From contig NZ_JAMXIC010000014.1 in NCBI RefSeq assembly GCF_027587375.1, positions 1 to 64,000 on the forward strand: a stretch of 64,000 nucleotides of DNA, given 5' to 3'. Positions within the stretch are counted from its first letter, which is position 1. Every line of letters starts with the position of its first letter. A program made the position numbers and the translations under genes. Of this stretch, positions 43,426 to 50,810 are shown in pieces. This DNA is from Arthrobacter sp. B2a2-09 (GTDB lineage: Bacteria; Actinomycetota; Actinomycetes; Actinomycetales; Micrococcaceae). The notes below the pieces were generated by a model. The model was not told where the DNA came from. It worked only from the letters and a program-made list of their open reading frames with translations, and did not search any database.

Positions 43426-43904
43426 CCTTCGCGTCCCGCGGAGGCATAAGGGATGCTGGCAGTGACTCCCCCGGGTGCTTGTCGGCCTGCCAGCTCGCGC
43501 ACGACTATTTTCAATTCCTGCCTGAACATCGAGGTATCGATGGACACTTGGGCGAGAACCTGTTGCTCCGATTCGACCGCCTGCTCAAGCGCTTCCCTGC
43601 CGGCGTCGGTCAGTGAAACGACATGAACCCTTCTGTCCTCGGAACTTCGACTGCGGCTCACGTGGCCGTGGGTTTCGAGCCGGCTGAGGGTCTGGCCCAT
43701 GGTCTGGGCCTGCACGCGCACGATCTGCGCGAGCGTGGTCTGGGTGATGGGGCCAGTGGCTGCAAGGACTTCCAGCGCGATGACACCGGCATGAGTGAGG
43801 CCGATCGACCTGAGATTCTCGTCCCAAGCGTGTTCCACCAGCCGGGCCGCTGTGGACAACAACCGTCCGGTGGGCCAACGCTCAATGTCCGGCATATTTC
43901 TCAT
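43422..43904 (-). CDS. MarR-family transcriptional regulator
   Basis: About 160 residues starting at ATG 43904 or, three codons later, 43895 (MPDIERWPTGRLL). The winged HTH is central: GLTHAGVIALEVLAATGPITQTTLAQIVRVQAQTMGQTLSRLETHGHVSRSRSSEDRRVHVVSLTDAG, which is the MarR pattern with DRR in the wing. Helices on both sides would form the dimer. Targets are unknown; the divergent methyltransferase-like gene at 44049 is a candidate. Confidence 0.88.
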   Translation of the reverse strand: MRNMPDIERWPTGRLLSTAARLVEHAWDENLRSIGLTHAGVIALEVLAATGPITQTTLAQIVRVQAQTMGQTLSRLETHGHVSRSRSSEDRRVHVVSLTDAGREALEQAVESEQQVLAQVSIDTSMFRQELKIVVRELAGRQAPGGVTASIPYASAGREG

Positions 43905-44048
43905 TGTAGCCGTGAGGGGATTTTGTGGGGGTTGGGGGGTTACTACTCCTGCGGTCGCCACTCCCGTTGAGAGACGCAGCGTTCGAATTCGGTAGGCTGA
44001 GGCCAAAATTGTCTTCGACGGGGACTTACTAATGTTTGGGTTAAGCCG

Positions 44049-44990
44049 GTGACGCCCTTGATTAGGCGGGGCAAAGTTGTTTGGTGGGGCAGAGCTTATT
44101 TCGCCATGCAGGCGATTGCCGGCGCCTCCTGGTGGGCCGCGGTTTTCCTCTCGCCGGTGGTGCGCGAAGCGACCCTCGGCAACCTCGACCCGATCGCCGT
44201 CGCTGTTTTCGACATTCCATTGTTTGTCATTGCCTCGGCCGTGGCGGCATTTGGCGTTAGGGCCGCCGCGGTGGTGAGTGCCGGCTGGACGGGTGTTGTC
44301 GTCGTCGCACTGGCGGTGTACGCCACAATCACAACCGAAGCGGGCTGGGGCGTATTAACCATGGGTGCTGCCACCGCGGGTTCGCTGATCGCGCTTTGCC
44401 TCATCTTTCTAGGGCGTGTACCAACCGAGTGGATCCTCCGCGGTCCGTTCGCATTCCGTTCCGCAATCCCCCGCCCGACCGCAGCAACCCACGTGGCTTC
44501 AACATTCGGGCAAATCGTCCTCTTCTGGGGGTTCTTCCTGGCGGTGATTCCGTTTGCAGTTGCGTTTCTCGAACAGCGCTGGGCGGTGGCGCTCGCGTTT
44601 CCGTCGTTTGCAGCCCCTGTCGGTGTCGCGGTTCTCGTACTCGCCAGCGCCCTCGGCATCTCGTCTGGGGTAGCGATGTCGACGCTGGGAGATGGCACGC
44701 CGCTCCCATCGGCGATGCCAAACCGGCTGGTCATTGCAGGTCCGTATCGCTGGATTCGTAATCCAATGGCGGTCTCGGGCATCCTTCAGGGCTCCGCGGT
44801 GGGTGTCATCCTGCAGTCATGGCTGGTGGTGGCATACGCCGTCGTGGGCTCGCTGGTGTGGAATTACGTTGTCAGGCCGCTCGAGGAATCTGACCTGGAG
44901 GAACGGTTTGGCGAACAATTCCGGCAATACCGCGACGCCGTGCGCTGTTGGATACCTCGGGTATCGAAGACCCGCTCTCAGTGGCGATGA
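44049..44990 (+). CDS. ICMT/PEMT-like integral membrane methyltransferase
   Basis: 313 residues with about eight hydrophobic helices. The C-terminal ~110 residues match the isoprenylcysteine carboxyl methyltransferase-like family: LVIAGPYRWIRNPMAVSGIL (GPY...RNP), then two helices and EESDLEERFGEQFRQYRDAVRCWIPR (EE..L...FG..Y..Y...V..WIP). This part binds SAM and a hydrophobic substrate. The N-terminal four to five helices are not assigned. A decayed copy of its last ~140 bases lies at 46114-46255. The substrate is unknown. Confidence 0.82.
   Translation: MTPLIRRGKVVWWGRAYFAMQAIAGASWWAAVFLSPVVREATLGNLDPIAVAVFDIPLFVIASAVAAFGVRAAAVVSAGWTGVVVVALAVYATITTEAGWGVLTMGAATAGSLIALCLIFLGRVPTEWILRGPFAFRSAIPRPTAATHVASTFGQIVLFWGFFLAVIPFAVAFLEQRWAVALAFPSFAAPVGVAVLVLASALGISSGVAMSTLGDGTPLPSAMPNRLVIAGPYRWIRNPMAVSGILQGSAVGVILQSWLVVAYAVVGSLVWNYVVRPLEESDLEERFGEQFRQYRDAVRCWIPRVSKTRSQWR
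44832..44972 (+). repeat. Direct repeat, intact copy within the methyltransferase gene
   Basis: This segment of the methyltransferase 3' end is repeated at 46112-46251 in the same orientation with high identity. The distance between copies is about 1.28 kb. Confidence 0.85.
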
Positions 44991-45061
44991 GTGCACCCAT
45001 GTGTCCCTTCAAAGGTTGTCGTTCCGTCAGACCGCTCGCTCGGACCGAGGGCTAACGCCCC

Positions 45062-45102
45062 AATATTGTCTTGCAATAACAATATTATTGTGAGACAATA
45101 TT
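45062..45102. promoter_or_regulatory. Operator/promoter of the 45.1-kb toxin-antitoxin pair
   Basis: Near-perfect inverted repeat: 17-bp arms (45062-45078 and 45086-45102) with two mismatches and a 7-base centre, ending two bases before the ATG at 45105. A -35-like TTGCAA at 45072-45077 and an ACAATA at 45095-45100 lie inside it. There is no room for a ribosome-binding site, so the message is probably leaderless and self-repressed by the antitoxin. Confidence 0.7.
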
Positions 45103-45104
45103 CA

Positions 45105-45383
45105 ATGGCGATCAGGTGGGCGGACAGCGCAAACAAACATGGAATTGCCCGTGAGGATGCGTTGCATGCAATCCTGAACCAGATTTACCACGTTGAACAG
45201 TTCGATGAGCCGCGCGTGGAATCAGGCGCACGTCCGGATCTGTTTATCGGCCCTTCCCGGGACCGTCGGACGATTCTCGAAGTCATGGCGGTCATTACAC
45301 CGCCCAACGACATCCTCGTCTTCCACGTGATGGAGGCAAGGCGGAAGATACTCGACATTGCCGAGAGAGGAACAACGGAATGA
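45105..45383 (+). CDS. Probable toxin of a type II TA pair
   Basis: 92 residues from ATG 45105 (MAIRWADSANKHGIAREDALHAI); longer readings would cross the operator. The pattern I.W.dSa..HGI.ReDal.Ai, RPDLFIGPSRDRRTILEVMAVITPP and ILVFHVMEAR is that of small actinobacterial proteins encoded just before ribbon-helix-helix antitoxins, BrnT-like in layout. It overlaps the antitoxin start by four bases (ATGA). Toxicity is inferred from the arrangement. It lies inside the segment bracketed by the 44.8/46.1-kb direct repeat, which suggests acquisition. Confidence 0.65.
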   Translation: MAIRWADSANKHGIAREDALHAILNQIYHVEQFDEPRVESGARPDLFIGPSRDRRTILEVMAVITPPNDILVFHVMEARRKILDIAERGTTE

Positions 45384-45736
45384 ATGAGAAGAAGGCCGAG
45401 GGCGGCCAGGACCTGAGCCCGGAAGAACAGGCCGATTTCCATACCCTGGGCGAATGGGCGGAGACCGCCGACATAGGCCCTAACGCCCGCATCACCAAGG
45501 CGTCCGGGCCAGGTGCCGGACGCGCCCTGCTGGAAGCAGCCCTGGGCTCGCCCGAGGCGCTAAAAAGAGCGGTCGGCAAGCCCTCCCTGAGCAGCAGCGG
45601 AACATCCCCGTCCCGGACCATCCGCCTCCCGAAGGACATGGACGCACAACTGGTTGCCCGGTCCGAAATCGAGCACCGCAAGCCGAGCGAAATCCTCAGG
45701 GAAGCACTGGCCCAATACCTTGCCAACGCCTCCTGA
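45380..45736 (+). CDS. Ribbon-helix-helix antitoxin
   Basis: 118 residues. A charged N-terminal region (MNEKKAEGGQDLSPEEQADFHTLGEWAETAD) would bind the toxin. The C-terminal ~45 residues are a ribbon-helix-helix DNA-binding domain: SRTIRLPKDMDAQLVARSEIEHRKPSEILREALAQYL. It is translated from an ATGA overlap with the toxin gene and should repress through the palindrome at 45062-45102. Confidence 0.75.
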   Translation: MNEKKAEGGQDLSPEEQADFHTLGEWAETADIGPNARITKASGPGAGRALLEAALGSPEALKRAVGKPSLSSSGTSPSRTIRLPKDMDAQLVARSEIEHRKPSEILREALAQYLANAS

Positions 45737-46023
45737 CAGGCAGACAGCTGATTCACGTGCACCCCGGAGTGCCCGACAGCCTTGGCTGCAGCCAGGATCT
45801 GATCCGTGTCGGTCTCCGTGAAATACGGAGACACGGATTTGAGTCTTTTGGCTAACCGGCATTCTCCGACTCTGGAGAAACGCGCTGGAGCAGCGCGTTG
45901 TGTACCTGCGGCCTGCTATTCCTCGGCCCGTTCCTTCAGGTACCGAGTGGCGTCGGCGTTGCTCATGCCGGCGGCCATTGGGTGCCGGCCTTTCCTGTTC
46001 CATTGCTTACTGTGGCCCGCTGT
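45737..46023. other. Gene-poor mosaic stretch
   Basis: No intact gene is supported. On the minus strand two short pieces look like old coding sequence: a frame with TETDTDQILAAAKAVGHSGVHVNQLS near 45740-45835 and one ending in SNADATRYLKERAEE near 45909-45978. Neither can be assigned to a family. This is probably debris from insertions and deletions. Confidence 0.4.
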
Positions 46024-46113
46024 TTAGTTCGCTAGGGCTTCTGCGATCTGCTGGGCTGCCTGCGGGGGTGTGAGGTGGGTGGTGTCGATAACCCGCGCTT
46101 CAGCGTGGAGGCA
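46024..46113 (-). pseudogene. 3' end remnant of an unidentified gene
   Basis: Frame CLHAEARVIDTTHLTPPQ continuing AAQQIAEALAN then stop TAA at 46024-46026. ...VIDTTHLTP.Q.A..I is typical of the last residues of small P-loop kinases or AAA-type ATP-binding proteins. Upstream it meets the methyltransferase fragment abruptly at 46113/46114, so the gene body is gone. Confidence 0.5.
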
Positions 46114-46255
46114 TGTTCGCCGTCGTGGGCTCGCTGGTGTGGAATTAGGTTGTCAGGCCCTCGAGGCCGACCGGGAGGAACGGTTCGGCGAACAATTCCG
46201 GCAATACCGCGACGCCGTGCGCTGTTGGATACCTCGGGTATCGAAGACTCGCACC
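46114..46255 (+). pseudogene. Decayed fragment of the ICMT-like methyltransferase gene
   Basis: Nearly identical to 44834-44975: it reads AVVGSLVWN, then a TAG stop, deletions and FGEQFRQYRDAVRCWIPRVSKT. The stop and frame changes show it is not coding. It is a partial duplication, direct orientation, on the far side of the toxin-antitoxin module. Confidence 0.85.
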
Positions 46256-46361
46256 CAGACCGTGGCTCCATGAATTCTTCTGTGAATTCTTCCGTGGCGA
46301 TGATCGAACCACCAGTATGGTGATTGCATAACGCAACCACTGATCTGAGGGGACCTTCACC

Positions 46362-47003
46362 ATGGCTGTTCGAGTTGACCTGAATATCTCGCTGGATGGT
46401 TTCGCCACGACCACCGACGCAACTCCGGAGAATCCGTTCGGGTCGGACTGGGGCCGACTGGTCGAGGCATATACGTCCACCCGCACGTTCCGTGAGCGGG
46501 TCTTGCATGACACGAGTGGAGAAGGAACGTCCGGCGTCGACGACAAATACGCGGCGGCCTACTTCGAGGGCGTTGGAGCTGAGATTATGGGTGCCGGCAT
46601 GTTCGGGTTCCATAACTTCCCCGATGACCCCGAGTGGAAGGGCTGGTGGGGTGACGAGCCGCCATTCCGCGTCCCGGTGTTCGTCCTCACTCACACGCCT
46701 CGCCCTGACATCACGATGGCTGGCGGCACCACCTTCAACTTCGTAAATGCCGGCCCGGAAGAAGTGCTTGAACGAGCAGTCAGTGCGGCGGGTGAAAAGG
46801 ACGTGCGTATCGGAGGGGGCCCTACCGTTGTGCGCGACTACCTCAGGGCCGGACTTGTCGATCAGCTACACGTCGCGATCACACCGATCCTGCTCGGTAG
46901 TGGAATACGGCTTTGGGACGATCTCCGGGGGCTGGAAAGCGAATACACCGTTACGTCAGAGACCGCCGAAAGCGGTATCGTCCACGTCACCTTTCGCCGA
47001 TAA
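46362..47003 (+). CDS. Dihydrofolate-reductase-fold protein (RibD C-terminal family)
   Basis: 213 residues, one RibD_C domain: VRVDLNISLDGFATT at the start, GAEIMGAGMFGFHNF, a PVFVLTHTPRPD strand, DVRIGGGPTVVRDYLRAGLVDQLHVAITPILLGSGIRLW (the GG.....L..GL.DEL....PVLLG.G..L motif) and VTFRR at the end. It is a predicted NAD(P)H-dependent reductase of unknown substrate in the cytoplasm. It carries an insertion after the first helix (about 25-60) compared with the protein at 5796-6353. Such genes are common in actinobacterial accessory regions. Confidence 0.87.
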   Translation: MAVRVDLNISLDGFATTTDATPENPFGSDWGRLVEAYTSTRTFRERVLHDTSGEGTSGVDDKYAAAYFEGVGAEIMGAGMFGFHNFPDDPEWKGWWGDEPPFRVPVFVLTHTPRPDITMAGGTTFNFVNAGPEEVLERAVSAAGEKDVRIGGGPTVVRDYLRAGLVDQLHVAITPILLGSGIRLWDDLRGLESEYTVTSETAESGIVHVTFRR

Positions 47004-47364
47004 CCCTGGCACCGGATGAAGCGGCCGAATCACAGATGACACTGGTCCGCGAACGACCGTTCGCGAGGAAGTGCGCGACCAGGCGGCGAAGACCGACGCT
47101 GCGGTGGTCTTGTTGCCTCCTCTCGTGGTCGACGTCTAGTCTCTCCCGGTAGTTGGTCATGCGTCCAGGCGGCAGTTTGAGGAGGCCAGCCAGGCGTGGT
47201 GGTCGAGGGGGTCGGGTACAGCCTACTTTCGGAGGGTCCACACCCACGGGCCCGGCCGCGATTCCCTGCTGTGGATACGCGGCTTTGTCGGTGCTATGCG
47301 GGCAAAAACAATGTTCCGTCCACATTCGGGATCACGAACTCCCGAGTGGCCCATGCAGACGTTG
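47004..47364. other. Stretch without a supportable gene
   Basis: About 360 bases. All six frames give only short, unfamiliar peptides. On the minus strand a frame ending RPGPWVWTLRK might be the tail of a lost gene, but I cannot support it. No repeat or RNA gene was seen. Confidence 0.4.
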
Positions 47365-47856
47365 TTATTGTCTTCTCGGTGGCAACCCGGCCATGACATG
47401 TTGGACACATTCCGTCCAGTCTTCCCAGATAGAAGAATCGCCTGAGCCTTCATTGGCTTCACGGGTGACGGCGTCGAGCAACGAATGTAGTTTGTCGCCA
47501 AACCGACGGGCATGCTTCCAAATGAACTCGACGGCGGCGAAAAATGCTGCGCTATCGGTGAGGGTCTTTTCCCTCTTCCACCCTGTCGCGGCGAAAAAAG
47601 CTGCGTCCTCGGTCAGCGTGTTTCCTACAAGCTGCCCTTCAAGGACGTCTCGAACGCAAACCAGCCAGTCGAGCCATGCCGCCGGATCAGCAGTGCCCCC
47701 ATCGTCTAGGATGTCGGTGTCGCCGAGCAGCGTTATGAGATCATCTTCGCCGCCGATACTTTTCGAATACCTCAAGAGGAACTCGGTCATGACGAGAAAA
47801 GCTTCCCGGTCCGTCAGCGACTTTTCGCCTGTGAAATCCTTGTCGGGGATTAACAT
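47365..47856 (-). CDS. Protein with two copies of an unknown acidic domain
   Basis: 163 residues, strongly acidic, no signal or membrane segment. Two related halves are visible: SLTDREAFLVMTEFLLRYSKSIGGEDDLITLLGDT...DPAAWLDWLVCVRDV and TLTDSAAFFAAVEFIWKHARRFGDKLHSLLDAV...SSIWEDWTECVQHV. A third partial copy of TLTEDAAFFAA lies between them. The single-copy version (about 85-90 residues) is a common small bacterial protein, sometimes near polymorphic-toxin loci and immunity-like in character, but its function is unknown to me. The start is ATG 47856, after GGAGGACCG. Confidence 0.6.
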   Translation of the reverse strand: MLIPDKDFTGEKSLTDREAFLVMTEFLLRYSKSIGGEDDLITLLGDTDILDDGGTADPAAWLDWLVCVRDVLEGQLVGNTLTEDAAFFAATGWKREKTLTDSAAFFAAVEFIWKHARRFGDKLHSLLDAVTREANEGSGDSSIWEDWTECVQHVMAGLPPRRQ

Positions 47857-48067
47857 CGGTCCTCCATTGGTGGCAGCACACGACTGACCGCAGGCGATAC
47901 GTCTGCATGCTGGATGGGGGTATTTCCTGCCCGCACACTACACAATACTGCTCCCGGAGTGCTTAGTCTCGGGGGCCTCCTGGTGGCTTCAGTGGGAGTG
48001 CTGCTTGCAAACAACATCCTCTCTGCCCCCACTGTGGAACCGCCAGCCACCCGGCAATTCACAGCCC

Positions 48068-48244
48068 CTAACGCCCCCGCACAGAGCGACGCCGGTACCA
48101 CCCGGCAAAGCCCCACAGCGCGACGATCAAACATACGGCAGCGACAATCCCCCGCCACCATACAAAAGGTTGCCACAGCCCGAATATCAGGGCCCAAACA
48201 AGGAGAACGCCACTCACGTCGACACGCGGTGCTCGGATCTTCAC
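48068..48244 (-). CDS. 58-residue membrane protein
   Basis: A GTG at 48244 follows AAGGAGATCCCCC, an excellent ribosome-binding site at proper distance. The product has two hydrophobic helices (VSGVLLVWALIFGLW and GIVAAVCLIVALWGFAGW) joined by QPFVWWR, and a basic tail YRRRSVRGR. The codons are GC-rich at third positions, as in neighbouring genes. The topology is probably a small two-helix protein with cytoplasmic ends. I recognise no family. Confidence 0.6.
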   Translation of the reverse strand: MKIRAPRVDVSGVLLVWALIFGLWQPFVWWRGIVAAVCLIVALWGFAGWYRRRSVRGR

Positions 48245-48355
48245 GGGGGATCTCCTTCTTTCATCTGTCTCAGTCCACGGGCGCGAAACCCAAAGACCAA
48301 CTCAATGAAGAATACTTTCCCAACAGCCCGACGTCGGACGCGGAACCCCAGCCCC

Positions 48356-49996
48356 CTACCCCCGGTACCGCACCTCCCCGCCCACCACAGTGAGCGCAAC
48401 CGACGCCGTCAGCAGCGAGTCCAGTCCGGCGTCGAACGGGTTCGTGTCCAGCACAACAAAGTCCGCGAGCATCCCGGTGGCGAGCGTGCCCAGCTCAGCC
48501 TCCCGGCGGCAGGAGTAGGCCGCGTCGCGGGTGGCATGGCTGAGCGCGTCGGCGAGGTCCAGAGCGTACTTCGGCAGGTTCGCGGGCAGGCTCGCGTCCA
48601 AGGCCGATTTCCGGGTAGTCGCGACGAACATGTTGGGCAGCGGTTGGTGCGGGGCGGTGGGAGCGTCCGATCCAAGCGCCAGCGTGGCGCCGGCGTCGGT
48701 GAACTCCGTCCAAGGGAAGGCGCGTTCAACGCGATCGTCGCCCAGCATGGCACGCCAGTTCTCCTGCACAGCGGGATCCGCGTGGACGGGCTGCATGGAA
48801 GCAACCACACCCAACCTTGCCAGGCGTTGGATGCTCTCCTCCGTGACGGTTTCCATGTGTTCAATCCTGTGCCGTCGATCCCTGGGCCCGTTCACCTCGT
48901 TGGCGTACTCCAAGGCGTCAAGGGCTACTTCGGATGCGAGGTCGCCGATCGCGTGAATGGCAACCTGGAGACCCTCGGCATCGGCGGCGGCCACCACCGG
49001 ATTGAGGAACTCGGGCTGCCAGATCAGCTCCGCGTTGCTGCCGTCCGCGTACGGTTCCTTCATGGCAGCGGTACAACCGTCAATCACTCCGTCCGCGATG
49101 ATCTTGATCCCGATCACCCGCAGCCACGGCGTGTTCACTTCGCGGGCCAGCTCCGCCGCGCGAGCCACCTGGGCAAGGTTCTCTTCATGGTTTCCGGTGG
49201 GAGCCACCAGCCAGTGAGCGTTGACCCGCAGGGGCAGCGTTCCGTTGCCGGTCGCTAGCGCACGGCCCATCGAGGCAAGTTCATCTTCGACCAGCGCCAT
49301 GTCGATTCCGCTCGTGACGCCTGTGGACAAGTAGTGCTCGAACGCCGTGGCCAAGTGCTCGTCGCGCTGTTCATCAGTGGTCAGCGAAGCCAATTTCGGC
49401 CACGCGTACTGGTGCATCGCGGTTTCTTCCAACAGCCCGGTTGCCTGGCCCGTTTCCGGATCGCGAAGGATCCTGCCGCCGATCGTGTCCGGCGTATTCC
49501 GGTCGATGCCCATTTCCGCAAGCGCGGCGGTGTTGACCCACATGGAGTGGAGATCGTTCGCGTCCAGGTAAACCGGGCGGTCGGGCACGACGGCGTCAAT
49601 CATCGCCGCGGTCGGCGCACCGCCGGGAACGGCCGAGAAAAGCCAACTGGTGCCCAGGATGCGCGGGGCCTCCGGATTTGCGGCGGCAGCTTCCTTGAGG
49701 CGGAGCTGGATCTCCTCGAGGTTGGCGGCGTCGCGCAAGGCAACCTTCTGCATGGTCTGGCCCATCATCACGATGTGCGTGTGCGCGTCGATAAAGCCTG
49801 GGAGCACAAAGGCACCGCCCAGATCGACGACGGAGGCCGGAGCCGGACCGGCCAGCCCAGCCAATCGAAGCGCCTCAGCCTCGCTGCCAACAAAAGCCAG
49901 TCGCTCTCCCTCAACAAGTAGGGCTTCGGCCGAAGCGGGCCCGTCTGCGGTGAAGATCTTGGCGTTTCGGTACAGGGTGCGCGGCAAGGTGGTCAC
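48356..49996 (-). CDS. Amidohydrolase (YtcJ-like, Amidohydro_3)
   Basis: 546 residues from GTG 49996, which has GAGGAA six bases upstream; an earlier GTG at 50014 lies in the operator and is unlikely. The N-terminal beta domain is followed by the metal motif VLPGFIDAHTHI (HxH), an IGIKIIADGVIDG segment with the Lys-type ligand, IHAIGD, RRHRIEHME, and LGSDAPTAPHQPLPNMF with the catalytic-type Asp. The C-terminal GTLATGMLADFVVLDTNPF is usual for the family. These are metal-dependent hydrolases of unknown amide substrate, cytoplasmic. It is probably controlled by the TetR protein encoded just upstream through the palindrome at 50014-50036. Confidence 0.9.
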   Translation of the reverse strand: MTTLPRTLYRNAKIFTADGPASAEALLVEGERLAFVGSEAEALRLAGLAGPAPASVVDLGGAFVLPGFIDAHTHIVMMGQTMQKVALRDAANLEEIQLRLKEAAAANPEAPRILGTSWLFSAVPGGAPTAAMIDAVVPDRPVYLDANDLHSMWVNTAALAEMGIDRNTPDTIGGRILRDPETGQATGLLEETAMHQYAWPKLASLTTDEQRDEHLATAFEHYLSTGVTSGIDMALVEDELASMGRALATGNGTLPLRVNAHWLVAPTGNHEENLAQVARAAELAREVNTPWLRVIGIKIIADGVIDGCTAAMKEPYADGSNAELIWQPEFLNPVVAAADAEGLQVAIHAIGDLASEVALDALEYANEVNGPRDRRHRIEHMETVTEESIQRLARLGVVASMQPVHADPAVQENWRAMLGDDRVERAFPWTEFTDAGATLALGSDAPTAPHQPLPNMFVATTRKSALDASLPANLPKYALDLADALSHATRDAAYSCRREAELGTLATGMLADFVVLDTNPFDAGLDSLLTASVALTVVGGEVRYRG

Positions 49997-50013
49997 TGGG
50001 TGTTCCTCAATCA

Positions 50014-50036
50014 CTAAACGAAAGGCTTTCGTTTAG
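50014..50036. promoter_or_regulatory. TetR-type operator ahead of the amidohydrolase
   Basis: CTAAACGAAAG and CTTTCGTTTAG: perfect 11-bp arms around one G, 18-40 bases upstream of the GTG at 49996. The size and symmetry fit a TetR dimer. The regulator is probably the TetR gene 72 bases further upstream. Confidence 0.7.
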
Positions 50037-50107
50037 TATGGCGAGCAATCTTGTCGAGCACAAGCCCGTGCGGGAAACTTCCCTTAACTACGTGGGACCC
50101 CGCCTGT

Positions 50108-50737
50108 TCAACGCCCTAGCCTGCCCTGCCGCAAGCGCAGGCCGTCCATGAGGGCCTCAAGCCCGAACTCGAAAGCCGTTTCGGCCCGGTCGGCGAGTTT
50201 CGACGCTCCCTCGACGGCGCGTCCCAGCGCCGATTCAGTGCCGGGTGCCACGTCCCAAACATTGCCCGGAGCAGCCAGGTCCAGCGCCGCGCCAATGGCG
50301 AAACTGTCAATCATGGCGAGGGCCGAGGCAACGTCCGCGCCGCGAAAGCCAGCTTCCTCCAGGGCGGAAGCCATGCGCTCATAAAGGGCGATGACGTGGG
50401 GGTTCCGGACGGTCTGCATCACCATCAGAGGCGCCGCACGCGGATGCCGGGCGAAGTTTTCCCGGTAGGTACGGATCTCGGACCGCAGCACATCCTCCCA
50501 AGTGGCCTCGACGCCCGGAGCCAAGTCGAGCGCTTGGGGATCGCCTTCGGTAATGCGGCCCCGGACCAGTTCCAGGATCTCTTCCCGTCCCGACACGTGA
50601 TTGTAGATAGAGGACTGGCTGACGCCGATCCGGGCGGCCAGTTTGGGGAGGCTGAAATCGCCGCTCTCATCAATGAGTTCCAGGGCGGCCGTGACCACGG
50701 CATCGATGGAGATCAAGGGTTTGAGCGGGCGCGCCAT
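50108..50737 (-). CDS. TetR/AcrR-family transcriptional regulator
   Basis: 209 residues. The N-terminal HTH reads SIDAVVTAALELIDESGDFSLPKLAARIGVSQSSIYNHVSGREEILELVRGRI. The ligand-binding helices include HPRAAPLMVMQTVRNPHVIALYERM and a TetR_C_11-like end with EFGLEALMDGLR. It lies upstream of and in the same direction as the amidohydrolase, with the operator between them, and is divergent from the molybdoenzyme gene. It is probably a repressor of the amidohydrolase, released by that enzyme's substrate class. Confidence 0.9.
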   Translation of the reverse strand: MARPLKPLISIDAVVTAALELIDESGDFSLPKLAARIGVSQSSIYNHVSGREEILELVRGRITEGDPQALDLAPGVEATWEDVLRSEIRTYRENFARHPRAAPLMVMQTVRNPHVIALYERMASALEEAGFRGADVASALAMIDSFAIGAALDLAAPGNVWDVAPGTESALGRAVEGASKLADRAETAFEFGLEALMDGLRLRQGRLGR

Positions 50738-50810
50738 GAACGGACTCCTGAGGTTGTTTAGGACTCAAACTACCAGTGACACCGCCGCCCCGGACGCCCA
50801 TACTGGGAGC

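Noticed and set aside
45105..46111. Insertion sequence between the 44.8 and 46.1 kb repeats
   Set aside because: No transposase and no terminal inverted repeats; the bracketing repeat is a host gene end in direct orientation.
47914..48393. 159-residue plus-strand frame after the two-repeat protein
   Set aside because: Pro/Thr/Arg-rich with no domain; it lies opposite the better supported 58-residue membrane protein and runs into the amidohydrolase end.
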